Shown here: piece after piece, positions 27,133 through 35,141 of the stretch
How positions within the stretch are numbered: position 1 is the first letter of the stretch
How the letters are laid out: each line of letters begins with the position of its first letter
Assembly (NCBI RefSeq): GCF_001184025.1
Contig: NZ_BBYG01000011.1
Coordinates: forward strand, 393,574 to 457,573
DNA from: Streptomyces maremycinicus
GTDB lineage: Bacteria; Actinomycetota; Actinomycetes; Streptomycetales; Streptomycetaceae
Direction of reading: 5' to 3'
Length of the DNA stretch: 64,000 nt
Notes under the pieces: model-generated
Databases searched by the model: none
Seen by the model: the letters and a program-made list of their open reading frames with translations, nothing else
Told to the model about the DNA's origin: nothing
Translations under genes and position numbers: made by a program

Positions 27133-28566
27133 TCAGACCTCATGGTCGCGCAGGGAACGCGTGTGCGGACCCCTTTCGACGCCATGATCGGTGTGCGTTG
27201 CGTCGCTTCCACCAGCCCGGGTACCCGGCGCGGGGGCGGGCGGAACGGATCGCGAACCGCCCGGCAGCGCCCGGCAGACCGGAAGCGCCGTCGCGGCCAC
27301 GAACGCCAGCACGACCAGGGGCGAGCGCGTCGCGCCGAGGTCCATGAGCACGGTCGCCGAAGCCACGCCGAGCACCGGCCCGACGTTCATGGCGGTCTGC
27401 TGGAGTCCGCCCGCCACCCCGGCGGCCTCCGGCGGGGCCTGGCGTACGACGACATGGGTCGCCGCGACCATCACGGTGCCGAACCCGGCGCCCACCAGCG
27501 CGAACCCCGCGCAGAGAGCGGTCGGCGCCGAGGCGCGGGCCAGGACGAGGAGACCGGTGGCGAGGACGACCATCGCTCCCGCGACCGTGGTGCGGGCGCC
27601 GGACCGGCGCAGCAGGACCGCGGAGGCGGGCGCGGCGGCCACCAGCAGCGCGGCCAGCGGGAGGCTGAGCAGCGCGCTGCGCAGCGGGGTCAGCCCCAGG
27701 TCGTCCTGGAGTAGGTAGACGCAGGTCAGCAGCCCGCCGTTGAGGGCGGCCGACGCGATGACGAGCACGCCGAGCGCCCCGCCCACCGCCCGGGATCGCA
27801 CGACCTCCGGCGGCAGCAGCGGAGAGGCCGTCCGGCGCTCGTGCCGCACGAAGGCGGCCCCGGACAGCAGGGCGACGGGGGCCGACCACGTCACTCCGGG
27901 GAGGCCGACGAGGGTGTGCACGAGGCAGGCCAGCGCCACCGCGAGCAGCAGGGCGCCGGGCAGGTCGAGCGGGACGCCGGTGGTCGGCCGGTCCCGGCCG
28001 TCCTGACGGGCCCGGGGGGCGAGGGCGAGCAGGCCGAACAGCAGCGCCGGCACGATGTTGAGGAGGAACACGGCCCGCCAGCCGAACCCGGTGGCCAGCG
28101 CGCCGCCCACCACCGGCCCGGCCGCGGCGGCCACCCCGATGGACGCGGTGCGCACGGCGATCGGCGTCCGCAGCCGCTCGGGCGGGTACGCGGCCCGCAG
28201 CATGCCCAGCGTGGCCGGCTGCAACAGCGCTCCGAACACCCCCTGCACGATCCGCAGCCCGATCACCCAGCCGATGTCCGGCGCCACCGCGATGCCCGCC
28301 GAGGCGGCGCCGAAGCCGAGCATGCCGAGGGCGAAGGTGCGCCGGTGTCCGTAGCGGTCCCCGAGGCGTCCGGCGAAGACCAACAGGCCCGCCACCGCCA
28401 CGAGATACCCGGTACTGGTCCACTGCACCTGGCTGAAGGAGGCGCCCAGGTCGTGGCGCAGGGTGGGCTGCGCGACGGTGAGCACGGTCCCGTCCAGGGC
28501 GACCACCATGGCACCGGCCACACTGCTCGCCAGGGTCAGCGGCAGGGAGGGGCGGGAAGGCTTCAC
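27133..28566 (-). CDS. DHA2-type MFS multidrug exporter
   Basis: 477-residue transporter with 12-14 transmembrane helices. Helix 1 has VALDGTVLTVAQPTL (the DxTVVNVALP-type motif D1 of DHA2 drug exporters), loop 2-3 has GRLGDRYGHRRTF, and helix 5 has GPVVGGALATGFGWRAVFLLN (motif C of antiporters). It is a proton-driven efflux pump of unknown substrate. The GTG overlaps the TetR stop by 4 nt (GTGA), so the repressor and the pump share one message. The tandem palindromes upstream of the TetR gene should control both. The C-terminus is a Pro/Gly/His-rich cytoplasmic tail. Confidence 0.9.
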   Translation of the reverse strand: MKPSRPSLPLTLASSVAGAMVVALDGTVLTVAQPTLRHDLGASFSQVQWTSTGYLVAVAGLLVFAGRLGDRYGHRRTFALGMLGFGAASAGIAVAPDIGWVIGLRIVQGVFGALLQPATLGMLRAAYPPERLRTPIAVRTASIGVAAAAGPVVGGALATGFGWRAVFLLNIVPALLFGLLALAPRARQDGRDRPTTGVPLDLPGALLLAVALACLVHTLVGLPGVTWSAPVALLSGAAFVRHERRTASPLLPPEVVRSRAVGGALGVLVIASAALNGGLLTCVYLLQDDLGLTPLRSALLSLPLAALLVAAAPASAVLLRRSGARTTVAGAMVVLATGLLVLARASAPTALCAGFALVGAGFGTVMVAATHVVVRQAPPEAAGVAGGLQQTAMNVGPVLGVASATVLMDLGATRSPLVVLAFVAATALPVCRALPGGSRSVPPAPAPGTRAGGSDATHTDHGVERGPHTRSLRDHEV

Positions 28567-29243
28567 CGGGCGGCCTCCGGCCCGAGATGCGCGTCCAGGG
28601 CGGTCCGCAGCAGGGGTGCGAAGTCATCGGTCCCCGTGGCGAGCTGGAGGCTTCCCCAGCGCCAGAGCTGGGCGATGCCGTGCAGGTTCGCCCACAGCGC
28701 GCCCGCGACCGACCGGGCGTCACCGCCGGGCCGGACCCGGCCGACCAGGTCCACCAGGACGCCGAACAGGGGCAGGCTGGTGTCCCGCAGTCGCAAGTGA
28801 CCGCTCTCCAGCAGATCGTGCCGGAACATCAGCTCGTACATCCCGGGGTTGTCCAGCGCGAACTCCAGGTAGGAGCGCGCCAGCTCGGTCAGCTGATCGC
28901 GCGGCCCGGCGTCACCCGCGCCGAGGGTCCTCGTCACCCGGGCGCCCAGCTGGGCGAAGCCGCGGTGCGCGATGGCCGACAACAGCTCCAGATGGGTGGG
29001 GAAGTGGCGGCGCGGCGCACCGTGCGAGACGCCGGCCCGGCGTGCGATCTCCCGCAGGGTGAGCGCTCCGGCACCCTCCCGGGAGACCAGGTCCACGCCG
29101 ACGTCGACCAGGCGGGTCCGCAGATCGGGGTCCGGCGTATCGGCGTCCTGTCCATCGGCGTCCTGCTCATCGGCGTCCGGTAGATCGGCGGCCGGTGGAT
29201 CGAGGGCCGGCAGATCGGCGTCCGGCTTTTCTGGGTCGCTCAT
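28563..29243 (-). CDS. TetR-family repressor with acidic repeat N-terminus
   Basis: 226-residue regulator. The HTH region lies around residues 58-82 (LTLREIARRAGVSHGAPRRHF), and the C-terminal ligand domain carries ELARSYLEFALDNPGMYELMF, typical of TetR_C_13-like proteins. The first 40 residues are Asp/Pro-rich repeats of the DADxx kind encoded by 15-nt units (about 29131-29230). ATG 29243 lies inside the first of two tandem palindromes, so repressor bound there would block its own start region. No Shine-Dalgarno is seen. It probably represses itself, the overlapping MFS pump gene and perhaps the divergent PPOX gene. Confidence 0.9.
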   Translation of the reverse strand: MSDPEKPDADLPALDPPAADLPDADEQDADGQDADTPDPDLRTRLVDVGVDLVSREGAGALTLREIARRAGVSHGAPRRHFPTHLELLSAIAHRGFAQLGARVTRTLGAGDAGPRDQLTELARSYLEFALDNPGMYELMFRHDLLESGHLRLRDTSLPLFGVLVDLVGRVRPGGDARSVAGALWANLHGIAQLWRWGSLQLATGTDDFAPLLRTALDAHLGPEAAR

Positions 29244-29279
29244 AGACACTGTCTACCAGGATCGCGTAGACAGTGTCTA
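29243..29279. promoter_or_regulatory. Tandem TetR operators
   Basis: TAGACACTGTCTA (29243-29255) and TAGACAGTGTCTA (29267-29279) are each perfect 6-bp inverted repeats around one base, with centres 24 bp apart. Each is the reverse complement of the other, so the pair is itself symmetric. They lie between the TetR gene and the divergent PPOX gene and overlap the TetR start codon. Confidence 0.75.
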
Positions 29280-29365
29280 CTCACGAGGACGGCGGGTCGA
29301 GGCGGGGAGGTGAAGCGGGGAGGTGGGGAGGGAATGCGCGCCGGGGCGCCGCGGGTTGTGCCGAC

Positions 29366-29815
29366 ATGACTCAGGAATCGACGCAGAACGCGCTGCTCGC
29401 ACTGCTCTCCGAGGTCCGTGGCGGGGTACTGGTCACCCTCAAGCGCGACGGCCGCCCCCAGTTGTCGAACGTCGTGCACCGCTACTACCCGGACGACGGC
29501 GTCATCCGGGTCTCGATCACGGACGACCGCGCCAAGACCCGCAACCTGCGGCGCGACCCCCGGGCCTCGTACCACGTCACGGACTCCGACCGCCGCGCCT
29601 ACGCGGTCGCCGAGGGCACCGCCGACCTCTCACCGGTCGCGACGGACCCCTACGACGCCACCGTCGAGGAACTGGTCCGCCTCTACCGCGACCTCGCGGG
29701 CGAGCATCCCGACTGGGACGACTACCGCGCCGCCATGGTCCGCGACCGCCGCCTGGTGCTGCGGCTGCGGGTGGAGCGGGCGTACGGCATTCCGAAGGGC
29801 GCCAACGACGGTTAG
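29366..29815 (+). CDS. PPOX-class F420-dependent oxidoreductase/biliverdin-reductase-like protein
   Basis: 149-residue split beta-barrel flavin/deazaflavin-binding protein. It shows [42 protein letters not shown] and [25 protein letters not shown], the pattern of the F420-dependent PPOX family in actinobacteria. It binds F420 and reduces an unknown substrate. ATG 29366 is chosen because the barrel starts about 14 residues later; its ribosome binding site is weak. It is divergent from the TetR gene across the tandem operators, and its stop overlaps that of the convergent dehydrogenase gene by 4 nt. Confidence 0.87.
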   Translation: MTQESTQNALLALLSEVRGGVLVTLKRDGRPQLSNVVHRYYPDDGVIRVSITDDRAKTRNLRRDPRASYHVTDSDRRAYAVAEGTADLSPVATDPYDATVEELVRLYRDLAGEHPDWDDYRAAMVRDRRLVLRLRVERAYGIPKGANDG

Positions 29816-30702
29816 CCGGTGCGCCCGTGGCCGCCGTCGCTCCGGGCCTCCAGGGCGTGCAGCACGGCGACCATGTCCGCGCTCGCGTGCCCCAGGGCCA
29901 CGGTCTCCTCGAACAGGGCGTGGCAGGTGTCGAGGAGCGGGGAGGCCAGCCCCGACGCGCGTGCCGCGTCGGCGATGAGGCGGTTGTTCTTCAGGACGTC
30001 GAGCGCGGCGGCCTGCACCGCGAAGTCGCCCGCCAGCAGCTTGGGCGCCTTCATCCGCGAGACCCCGCTCGCCAGTGGTCCGGCGGCCACCACGTCCAGG
30101 AACAGCCGCCGGTCCAGCCCCTGCCGTTCTGCGAAGTGGAACGCCTCGGTGAGGCCGGTCACCTGCGTGATCAGGAACAGGTTCACCGCGAGCTTCATCA
30201 GCAGCGCGCCGGGCGCCGGACCGCAGCGGAACGTCTCGTGGCACATCGGGGCGAGCAGCGGCCGTACGGTGTCCACCGCCGCCTCCTCGCCGGCCAGCAT
30301 CGCCACCAGCCGGCCCTGCTCGGCCGGGACCCGCGAGCCGGACACGGGCGCCTCGACGTACCGGCCGCCCGCCGCGCGCACGTCACGCTCCAGCGCGCGC
30401 GAGTGGTCGGGCGAGGTCGTGCCCATGGTGACGACCACGCGGCCGGTCACCCGCCCGCCGAATTCCGGGGTGCCGCGGCCGAGGACGGCGTCGACGGCGG
30501 ACCCGTCGGCCAGCATGAGGATCACGACCTCGGCGCGCGCGAACACCTCCGCCGGGTCCGCCGCGACCTCGGCGCCGGCCGCGCGCAGCGTCTCGGCGGA
30601 GGCCGCCGTACGGTTCCACACCACCAGGGGCGTCCCGGCGCGGGCCAGCCGCAACGCCATGGGGCGGCCCATCACGCCCAGACCGATGAATCCGACCCGC
30701 AC
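29812..30702 (-). CDS. 3-hydroxyisobutyrate dehydrogenase-like NAD(P) oxidoreductase
   Basis: 296-residue beta-hydroxyacid dehydrogenase/imine-reductase superfamily member. It has the N-terminal Rossmann signature [19 protein letters not shown], the substrate loop [13 protein letters not shown] and the catalytic Lys in [21 protein letters not shown] and [10 protein letters not shown] follow. Likely substrates are short 3-hydroxy acids or semialdehydes; the exact one is unknown. GTG 30702 is preceded by GGAAAGG. It is divergent from a TetR gene, with tandem operators between the two. Confidence 0.9.
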   Translation of the reverse strand: MRVGFIGLGVMGRPMALRLARAGTPLVVWNRTAASAETLRAAGAEVAADPAEVFARAEVVILMLADGSAVDAVLGRGTPEFGGRVTGRVVVTMGTTSPDHSRALERDVRAAGGRYVEAPVSGSRVPAEQGRLVAMLAGEEAAVDTVRPLLAPMCHETFRCGPAPGALLMKLAVNLFLITQVTGLTEAFHFAERQGLDRRLFLDVVAAGPLASGVSRMKAPKLLAGDFAVQAAALDVLKNNRLIADAARASGLASPLLDTCHALFEETVALGHASADMVAVLHALEARSDGGHGRTG

Positions 30703-30724
30703 GGCCGCCGCCTTTCCCAGGGGA

Positions 30725-30769
30725 CTATGACAGCGGTCATAGTAGCGAGTGCTATGACGACGGTCATAG
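30725..30769. promoter_or_regulatory. Tandem operators of the second TetR regulator
   Basis: CTATGACAGCGGTCATAG (30725-30742) and CTATGACGACGGTCATAG (30752-30769) each have perfect 7-bp arms around four bases, with centres 27 bp apart. They fill the gap between the divergent dehydrogenase and TetR genes. Confidence 0.8.
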
Positions 30770-30819
30770 GCTTCCGGGCCACAGGACGCAACGTGTGCCA
30801 CGCCCGGAGGAGGCCGACC

Positions 30820-31434
30820 ATGCCGGTGCCCGAACGCGGACCCCGCGAGCGGATGGTCTTCAGCGCCGCCCAGCTCATCCGCCGCGGTGGAGTCGGTGCG
30901 ACGGGCATGCGGGAGGTCGCCCTCCACGCCGGCGCGCCCCGGGGCTCGCTCCAGCACTACTTCCCCGGCGGCAAGCAGCAGCTCGTCGACGAGGCCCTGG
31001 CCTGGGCGGGCCGCTACGCCGGCCGGCGCGTCGCCCGGTTCCTGGACGAGTCTGCGAAGGCCGGCGAGCCCACACCCGCCGGACTCTTCGCCGCGATGGT
31101 GCGCCAGTGGACGGACGAGTACACGGCCTCCGGGTTCGCGGCGGGCTGCCCCGTCGCCGCCGCGACCGTCGACTGCGCGGCCTCCGGCGACTCCACGCGG
31201 GAGGCGGCGGCGGCCGCGTTCGCCACCTGGACCGGCCCGGTCGCCGAGGCCCTGACCGGCCTGGGCGTTCCCGCCGCCCGGGCCGGCTCGCTCGCCACCC
31301 TCATGATCAGCGCCCTGGAGGGAGCGATCCTGATCGCCAGGGCCGAACGGGACGTACGGGCCCTGACGACGGTCGCCACGGAACTGGCCCCGCTGCTGGA
31401 CGCGGCCGTCGCGACGGCCGCCCCTCGGGAGTGA
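30820..31434 (+). CDS. TetR-family regulator, LmrA/YxaF-like
   Basis: 204-residue repressor. The HTH lies at residues 24-46 ([28 protein letters not shown]), and the C-terminal domain has [22 protein letters not shown], the Cys-containing block typical of LmrA/YxaF relatives. ATG 30820 follows GGAGGAGG. Two CTATGAC-N4-GTCATAG palindromes upstream suggest autorepression and control of the divergent dehydrogenase. Its ligand is unknown. The 153-nt region 31435-31588 after it has no gene; it holds GCCCC repeats enclosed by a long-range 10-bp inverted repeat (31440-31449 with 31526-31535), possibly a terminator. Confidence 0.9.
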   Translation: MPVPERGPRERMVFSAAQLIRRGGVGATGMREVALHAGAPRGSLQHYFPGGKQQLVDEALAWAGRYAGRRVARFLDESAKAGEPTPAGLFAAMVRQWTDEYTASGFAAGCPVAAATVDCAASGDSTREAAAAAFATWTGPVAEALTGLGVPAARAGSLATLMISALEGAILIARAERDVRALTTVATELAPLLDAAVATAAPRE

Positions 31435-31439
31435 AGGGC

Positions 31440-31535
31440 GCGCCACCCCGGCGTGCTCCACCCGCGCCGCCCCGGCGCGCTCCACCCCGGCCCGCCCCGC
31501 CCCGCCCCGGTCCGTCCGGGCTCAAGGGGTGGCGC
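31440..31535. other. GC-rich repeat region with outer inverted repeat
   Basis: Between the convergent TetR and MHS transporter genes, GCGCCACCCC (31440-31449) pairs with 31526-31535 and encloses several CACCCCGGC and GCCCC repeats (31489-31508). It could form a branched terminator structure; nothing coding is seen. Confidence 0.4.
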
Positions 31536-31588
31536 GGTCACCGGGGGGTGCCGGTCCGGCTTCCCGGGGCGGTCCGACGGGCCCGGGA

Positions 31589-32929
31589 TCAGGCGGACAC
31601 CGTCTCCGGCTGTGACGCCTTGCGCGTCTCCCGCTCGCCCAGCTGCTCCGTCGGGATCTTCGCCGTCTCCCGGGCCGACAGCACCGCGATCACCGGCGGG
31701 ACGCACAGCGCCGCCGTGAAGAGGGCCACCGAGGACCAGTCGTCGCCGTCCGGGCCCGCGATCTGCGCGGCGAAGGTGACCGCGAAACCGGCCACGGCGA
31801 AGCCGATCTGGGTGCCGATCGCCATGCCGGACAGGCGGACGCGGGTCGAGAACATCTCGCCGTAGAAGGAGGGCCACACGCCGTTCGCGGCGCTGTAGAC
31901 CACGCCGAAGGCGGCGATGCCCAGCAGCAGGATCAGCGGATAGGAGCCGGTGGAGATAGCCCACAGGTAGGCGAACATCATGATCGCGCTGCCGGCCGCG
32001 CCGATCAGGTAGACCGGACGGCGGCCGATGCGGTCGGAGAGCGTGGCCCAGGCCGGGATGGCCACCAGCGCGACCACGTTGGCCAGCGCGCCCACCCACA
32101 GCATGGAGGTGCGGCTCATCCCGACCGAGTCGCTGGTCGCGTACGCCAGCGCCCACACGGTGAAGATGGTGCTGACCGACGCGACGAGCGCGCCCGCGAC
32201 CACCCGCAGCACGTCCGCCCAGTGGTCGCGCAGCAGGACCGCCAGCGGCAGCTTGACGACCTCACCGCTGGCCTGCTGGGCGGCGAAGGCCGGGGTCTCC
32301 TCCAGCTTGCGGCGGATGACGTAGCCGACGACGGCGACCGCGATGCTCAGCCAGAACGGGACCCGCCAGCCCCAGGACAGCAACTGCTGCTCGGGGAGGG
32401 CCGCGATCGGGATGAAGACGAGCGTGGCGAGCAACTGGCCGCCCTGGGTGCCGCTGAGGGTGAAACTGGTGAAGAAGCCCCGTCGTTGCGACGGCGCGTG
32501 TTCCAGCGTCATGGAGTTGGCGCTGGCCTGCTCGCCGGCCGCGGAGATGCCCTGGAGGACGCGGCAGAGCACCAGCAGGACGGGCGCGAGGGTGCCGACC
32601 TGCGCACGGGTGGGCAGGCAGCCGATGAGGAACGTCGAGACGCCCATCAGGATGAGCGTGAAGACCATGATCTTCTTGCGGCCCACGCGGTCGCCGAAGT
32701 GGCCGAGGAAGAGCGCGCCGACGGGCCGGGCCGCGTAGGCGACACCGAAGGTGGCCAGCGACAGCAGGGTCGCGGTGGCCGGGTCGGACTCGTCGAAGAA
32801 GACCTTCGGGAAGATCAGTGCTGCCGCGCTGCCGTAGATGAAGAAGTCGTAGTACTCCAGAGCACTGCCGATCCAGGCCGCCGTGGCGGCTTTCTTCGGC
32901 TGGCCGGGAGGTGCGGCGGGGACGGACAC
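31589..32929 (-). CDS. MHS-family MFS transporter, likely for shikimate/quinate or protocatechuate
   Basis: 446-residue proton symporter of the metabolite:H+ symporter family (ShiA/KgtP-like). Helix 1 has AAWIGSALEYYDFFIYGSAAAL, typical of the family. FGDRVGRKKIMVFTLILMG and GISAAGEQASANSM follow. GTG 32929 is selected because AAGGAG lies 6 nt upstream; the longer frame has no ribosome binding site. Its promoter region carries a 24-bp partial palindrome (33031-33054) similar to a site before the shikimate dehydrogenase gene. Together with the TetR gene between them this points to uptake of quinate or shikimate. The substrate is inferred from context. Confidence 0.9.
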   Translation of the reverse strand: MSVPAAPPGQPKKAATAAWIGSALEYYDFFIYGSAAALIFPKVFFDESDPATATLLSLATFGVAYAARPVGALFLGHFGDRVGRKKIMVFTLILMGVSTFLIGCLPTRAQVGTLAPVLLVLCRVLQGISAAGEQASANSMTLEHAPSQRRGFFTSFTLSGTQGGQLLATLVFIPIAALPEQQLLSWGWRVPFWLSIAVAVVGYVIRRKLEETPAFAAQQASGEVVKLPLAVLLRDHWADVLRVVAGALVASVSTIFTVWALAYATSDSVGMSRTSMLWVGALANVVALVAIPAWATLSDRIGRRPVYLIGAAGSAIMMFAYLWAISTGSYPLILLLGIAAFGVVYSAANGVWPSFYGEMFSTRVRLSGMAIGTQIGFAVAGFAVTFAAQIAGPDGDDWSSVALFTAALCVPPVIAVLSARETAKIPTEQLGERETRKASQPETVSA

Positions 32930-33030
32930 GGCGTGCTCCTTCGAGGGAACTCCAACGTACGTGGAGTGAGGCAAGGGGAGTAGGGCCGGTTCCCTGGGGT
33001 GCGGGGCGGCTGCGCCGGGTGCGTGCCCGG

Positions 33031-33054
33031 CTAATTAACCCACTGGGTAGTTAG
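33031..33054. promoter_or_regulatory. Operator-like site before the MHS transporter
   Basis: A 24-bp imperfect palindrome starts with CTAATTAACCCA and ends in GGGTAGTTAG. Its complement begins CTAACTACCCAGTGGGT and shares 13 of 17 bases with 34012-34028. It stands in the 306-nt gene-free stretch 32930-33235; the rest of that stretch (33061-33235) shows only GC-rich sequence with no gene. Confidence 0.55.
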
Positions 33055-33235
33055 TAGCGGATGGCTACGGATGTTGCGCCGATGTTTCTCCGCTGTCAAT
33101 AGGGGGCGCCGAGGGAACTTCCCGCGGAAGCGTCCCGTCGTTCCCCGCGGATCACCCGGCCCGGCCGCCGCCCGACCGCCACCCGGCCGCCGCCGCTCGA
33201 CGGGTGGCGCCCGCCGACCGCGTCGGTCCGCCGCG

Positions 33236-33907
33236 TCAGTCCGCCGTGCGTTCCGCCGTCAGGTAGGCGATCACCATGTCGCCGAGCATGGTGCGGTAGT
33301 GCTCCCGCTGGGCCGGGTCGACCAGGTCGCGGCCGAACAGGGCGCCGAACGTGTGCCGGTTGGCGACCCGGAAGAAGCAGAACGAGCTGATCATCGCGTG
33401 CAGGTCCACGGCGTCGACGTCGGCCGTGAACAGGCCGGACTCCCGCCCCGAGGCCAGGATGCGGCCGATCACGTCGAGCGCGGGGGAGCCGATCCGCCCG
33501 AGCTTCTCGGAGCCGGCGATGTGCTCGGCCTCGTGGATGTTCTCGATGCTCACCAGCCGGATGAAGTCCGGGTGCTGCTCATGGTGGTCGAAGGTCAGCT
33601 CCGCGAGTCGGCGGATGGCCGCGACCGGGTCGAGGTGCTCGACGTCGAGCTCCTGCTCGGCCTCGCGGATCACGCCGTACGCCCGCTCCAGGACGGCGGT
33701 GAAGAGCTGCTCCTTGCCGCCGAAGTAGTAGTAGATCATCCGCTTCGTGGTGCTGGTGCGGGCCGCGATGTCGTCGACCCGGGCTCCGGCGTAGCCGACC
33801 CGGGCGAATTCCAGGGTCGCCACGTCGAGGATCTCGGCCCGGGTCCGGGCGGCGTCGCGCATGCGCCCGTTGCCATGGGGTCGTGCCGGTTCGTCGACGC
33901 TGGTCAT
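33236..33907 (-). CDS. TetR-family regulator of the quinate/shikimate genes
   Basis: 223-residue regulator. The HTH is at about residues 40-66 (AGARVDDIAARTSTTKRMIYYYFGGKEQL), and a C-terminal domain with DPVAAIRRLAELTFDHHEQHPDFIRLVSIEN is common in TetR proteins near aromatic-acid genes. It sits between the MHS transporter and the divergent shikimate dehydrogenase/QsuB operon. Related 17-bp sites occur in both promoter regions. It most likely represses transport and catabolism until a pathway intermediate binds. The effector is unknown. Confidence 0.88.
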   Translation of the reverse strand: MTSVDEPARPHGNGRMRDAARTRAEILDVATLEFARVGYAGARVDDIAARTSTTKRMIYYYFGGKEQLFTAVLERAYGVIREAEQELDVEHLDPVAAIRRLAELTFDHHEQHPDFIRLVSIENIHEAEHIAGSEKLGRIGSPALDVIGRILASGRESGLFTADVDAVDLHAMISSFCFFRVANRHTFGALFGRDLVDPAQREHYRTMLGDMVIAYLTAERTAD

Positions 33908-34011
33908 CCAGGTTCCTTCGGGCGGCGTGGGTGCAGTGTCGAGATTCTAGAAGCCCGCCCCCGTCCCGTGACGCGACAGGGCTTCCCTCGGACCCCGCCC
34001 CGGTGTTATGA

Positions 34012-34028
34012 CTAACTCACCAGTTCGT
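34012..34028. promoter_or_regulatory. Operator-like site before the shikimate dehydrogenase gene
   Basis: CTAACTCACCAGTTCGT shares 13 of 17 bases with the complement of 33038-33054 upstream of the transporter gene. It has internal symmetry (AACT, CACC, AGTT). It lies 38 nt before the GTG of the dehydrogenase gene. Confidence 0.55.
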
Positions 34029-34066
34029 ACGCTAACCAGGATCCGTCGACCGATCAGGAGGTCCTC

Positions 34067-34963
34067 GTGGCCGTCGTTCTCAAGGACTCGTATCTCGTCG
34101 GGCTGATCGGCTCCGGTATCGGCCCGTCGCTCAGCCCGGCGCTGCACGAGCGGGAGGCCGGCCGGCAGGGGCTGCGGTACGTCTACCGGCTCATCGACAT
34201 CGACGTGCTGGGGGTCGGGCCCGAGGCCGTGGGTGATCTGGTGCGCGCCGCCCGTGACCTCGGCTTCGACGGGCTCAACATCACGCACCCGTGCAAGCAG
34301 CTGGTCATCCCGCACCTCGACGGTCTCGCCCCGCAGGCCGAGGCGCTCGGCGCGGTCAACACCGTGGTCTTCGAGGACGGCCGTGCCGTCGGCCACAACA
34401 CCGATGTCACCGGTTTCGCCGCCTCCTTCGCGCGCGGTCTGCCGGACGTCGCGCTGGAGCGGGTGGTGCAGCTGGGCGCCGGAGGCGCGGGCGCGGCCGT
34501 CGCGCACGCCACCCTCACGCTGGGGGCCGGGCAGGTCACCGTCGTGGACGCGGTCGTCGAACGGGCCGCGGAGCTCGCCGGTTCCCTCGACCGGCACTTC
34601 GGGCCCGGCCGGGCCGAGGCCGCGGGACCGGACCGGCTGGCCGATCTGCTGGCACGGGCCGACGGCGTCGTGCACGCCACCCCCACCGGCATGGCCGCCC
34701 ACCCCGGACTGCCCTTCCCGGCCGGGCTGCTGCGTCCCGACCTGTGGGTCGCGGAGGTCGTCTACCGTCCGCTGGAGACCGAGCTGCTGCGCACCGCGCG
34801 CGCGGTCGGCTGCGCGACTCTCGACGGCGGCGGCATGGCCGTCTTCCAGGCCGTGGACGCCTTCCGCCTGTTCACCGGCCGGGAGCCGGACAGCGTCGCC
34901 ATGCTGGCCGACTTCGCGGAGATGGCCCGTGGCGCGGACCACCCGGCCGGCCACACCGTATGA
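34067..34963 (+). CDS. aroE: Quinate/shikimate dehydrogenase
   Basis: 298-residue shikimate dehydrogenase paralogue. The substrate domain has GSGIGPSLSPALHE and NITHPCKQLVIPHLD with the catalytic Lys. GHNTDVTGF contains the Asp partner, and LGAGGAGAAVAHATLTLGA is the NAD(P) loop. THPCK rather than TxPHK is typical of catabolic QsuD/YdiB enzymes, so it likely oxidises quinate or shikimate. GTG 34067 follows AGGAGG. It heads the operon with the QsuB-type gene. No dehydroquinase gene (aroD/aroQ) lies alongside, so quinate use would need one from elsewhere. Its stop TGA is part of a 13-bp repeat copied 69 bp downstream. Confidence 0.92.
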   Translation: MAVVLKDSYLVGLIGSGIGPSLSPALHEREAGRQGLRYVYRLIDIDVLGVGPEAVGDLVRAARDLGFDGLNITHPCKQLVIPHLDGLAPQAEALGAVNTVVFEDGRAVGHNTDVTGFAASFARGLPDVALERVVQLGAGGAGAAVAHATLTLGAGQVTVVDAVVERAAELAGSLDRHFGPGRAEAAGPDRLADLLARADGVVHATPTGMAAHPGLPFPAGLLRPDLWVAEVVYRPLETELLRTARAVGCATLDGGGMAVFQAVDAFRLFTGREPDSVAMLADFAEMARGADHPAGHTV

Positions 34964-35037
34964 CAGCCCACGGCCCCCTTCCCCGGACGGCCGCGGCCGC
35001 GCCGTACGGCAGCCGTGGCTCACGCCGTATGACAGCC
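34956..35037 (+). repeat. Direct repeat around the end of the shikimate dehydrogenase gene
   Basis: CCGTATGACAGCC occurs at 34956-34968 (containing the stop codon) and again at 35025-35037. A diverged copy, GCCGTACGGCAGCC, lies near 35001. It is the only structure seen in the 178-nt gap before the QsuB-type gene. Confidence 0.6.
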
Positions 35038-35141
35038 GCGGGTCGTTCGTGGTCGGTCGTGTCGCCCGGGTGGCACGGCCGCGGGATTTCACGCCCCGCG
35101 CCCCGCAGGGGACGCGGGCCAGCCTTCGAAGGAGCATGACC

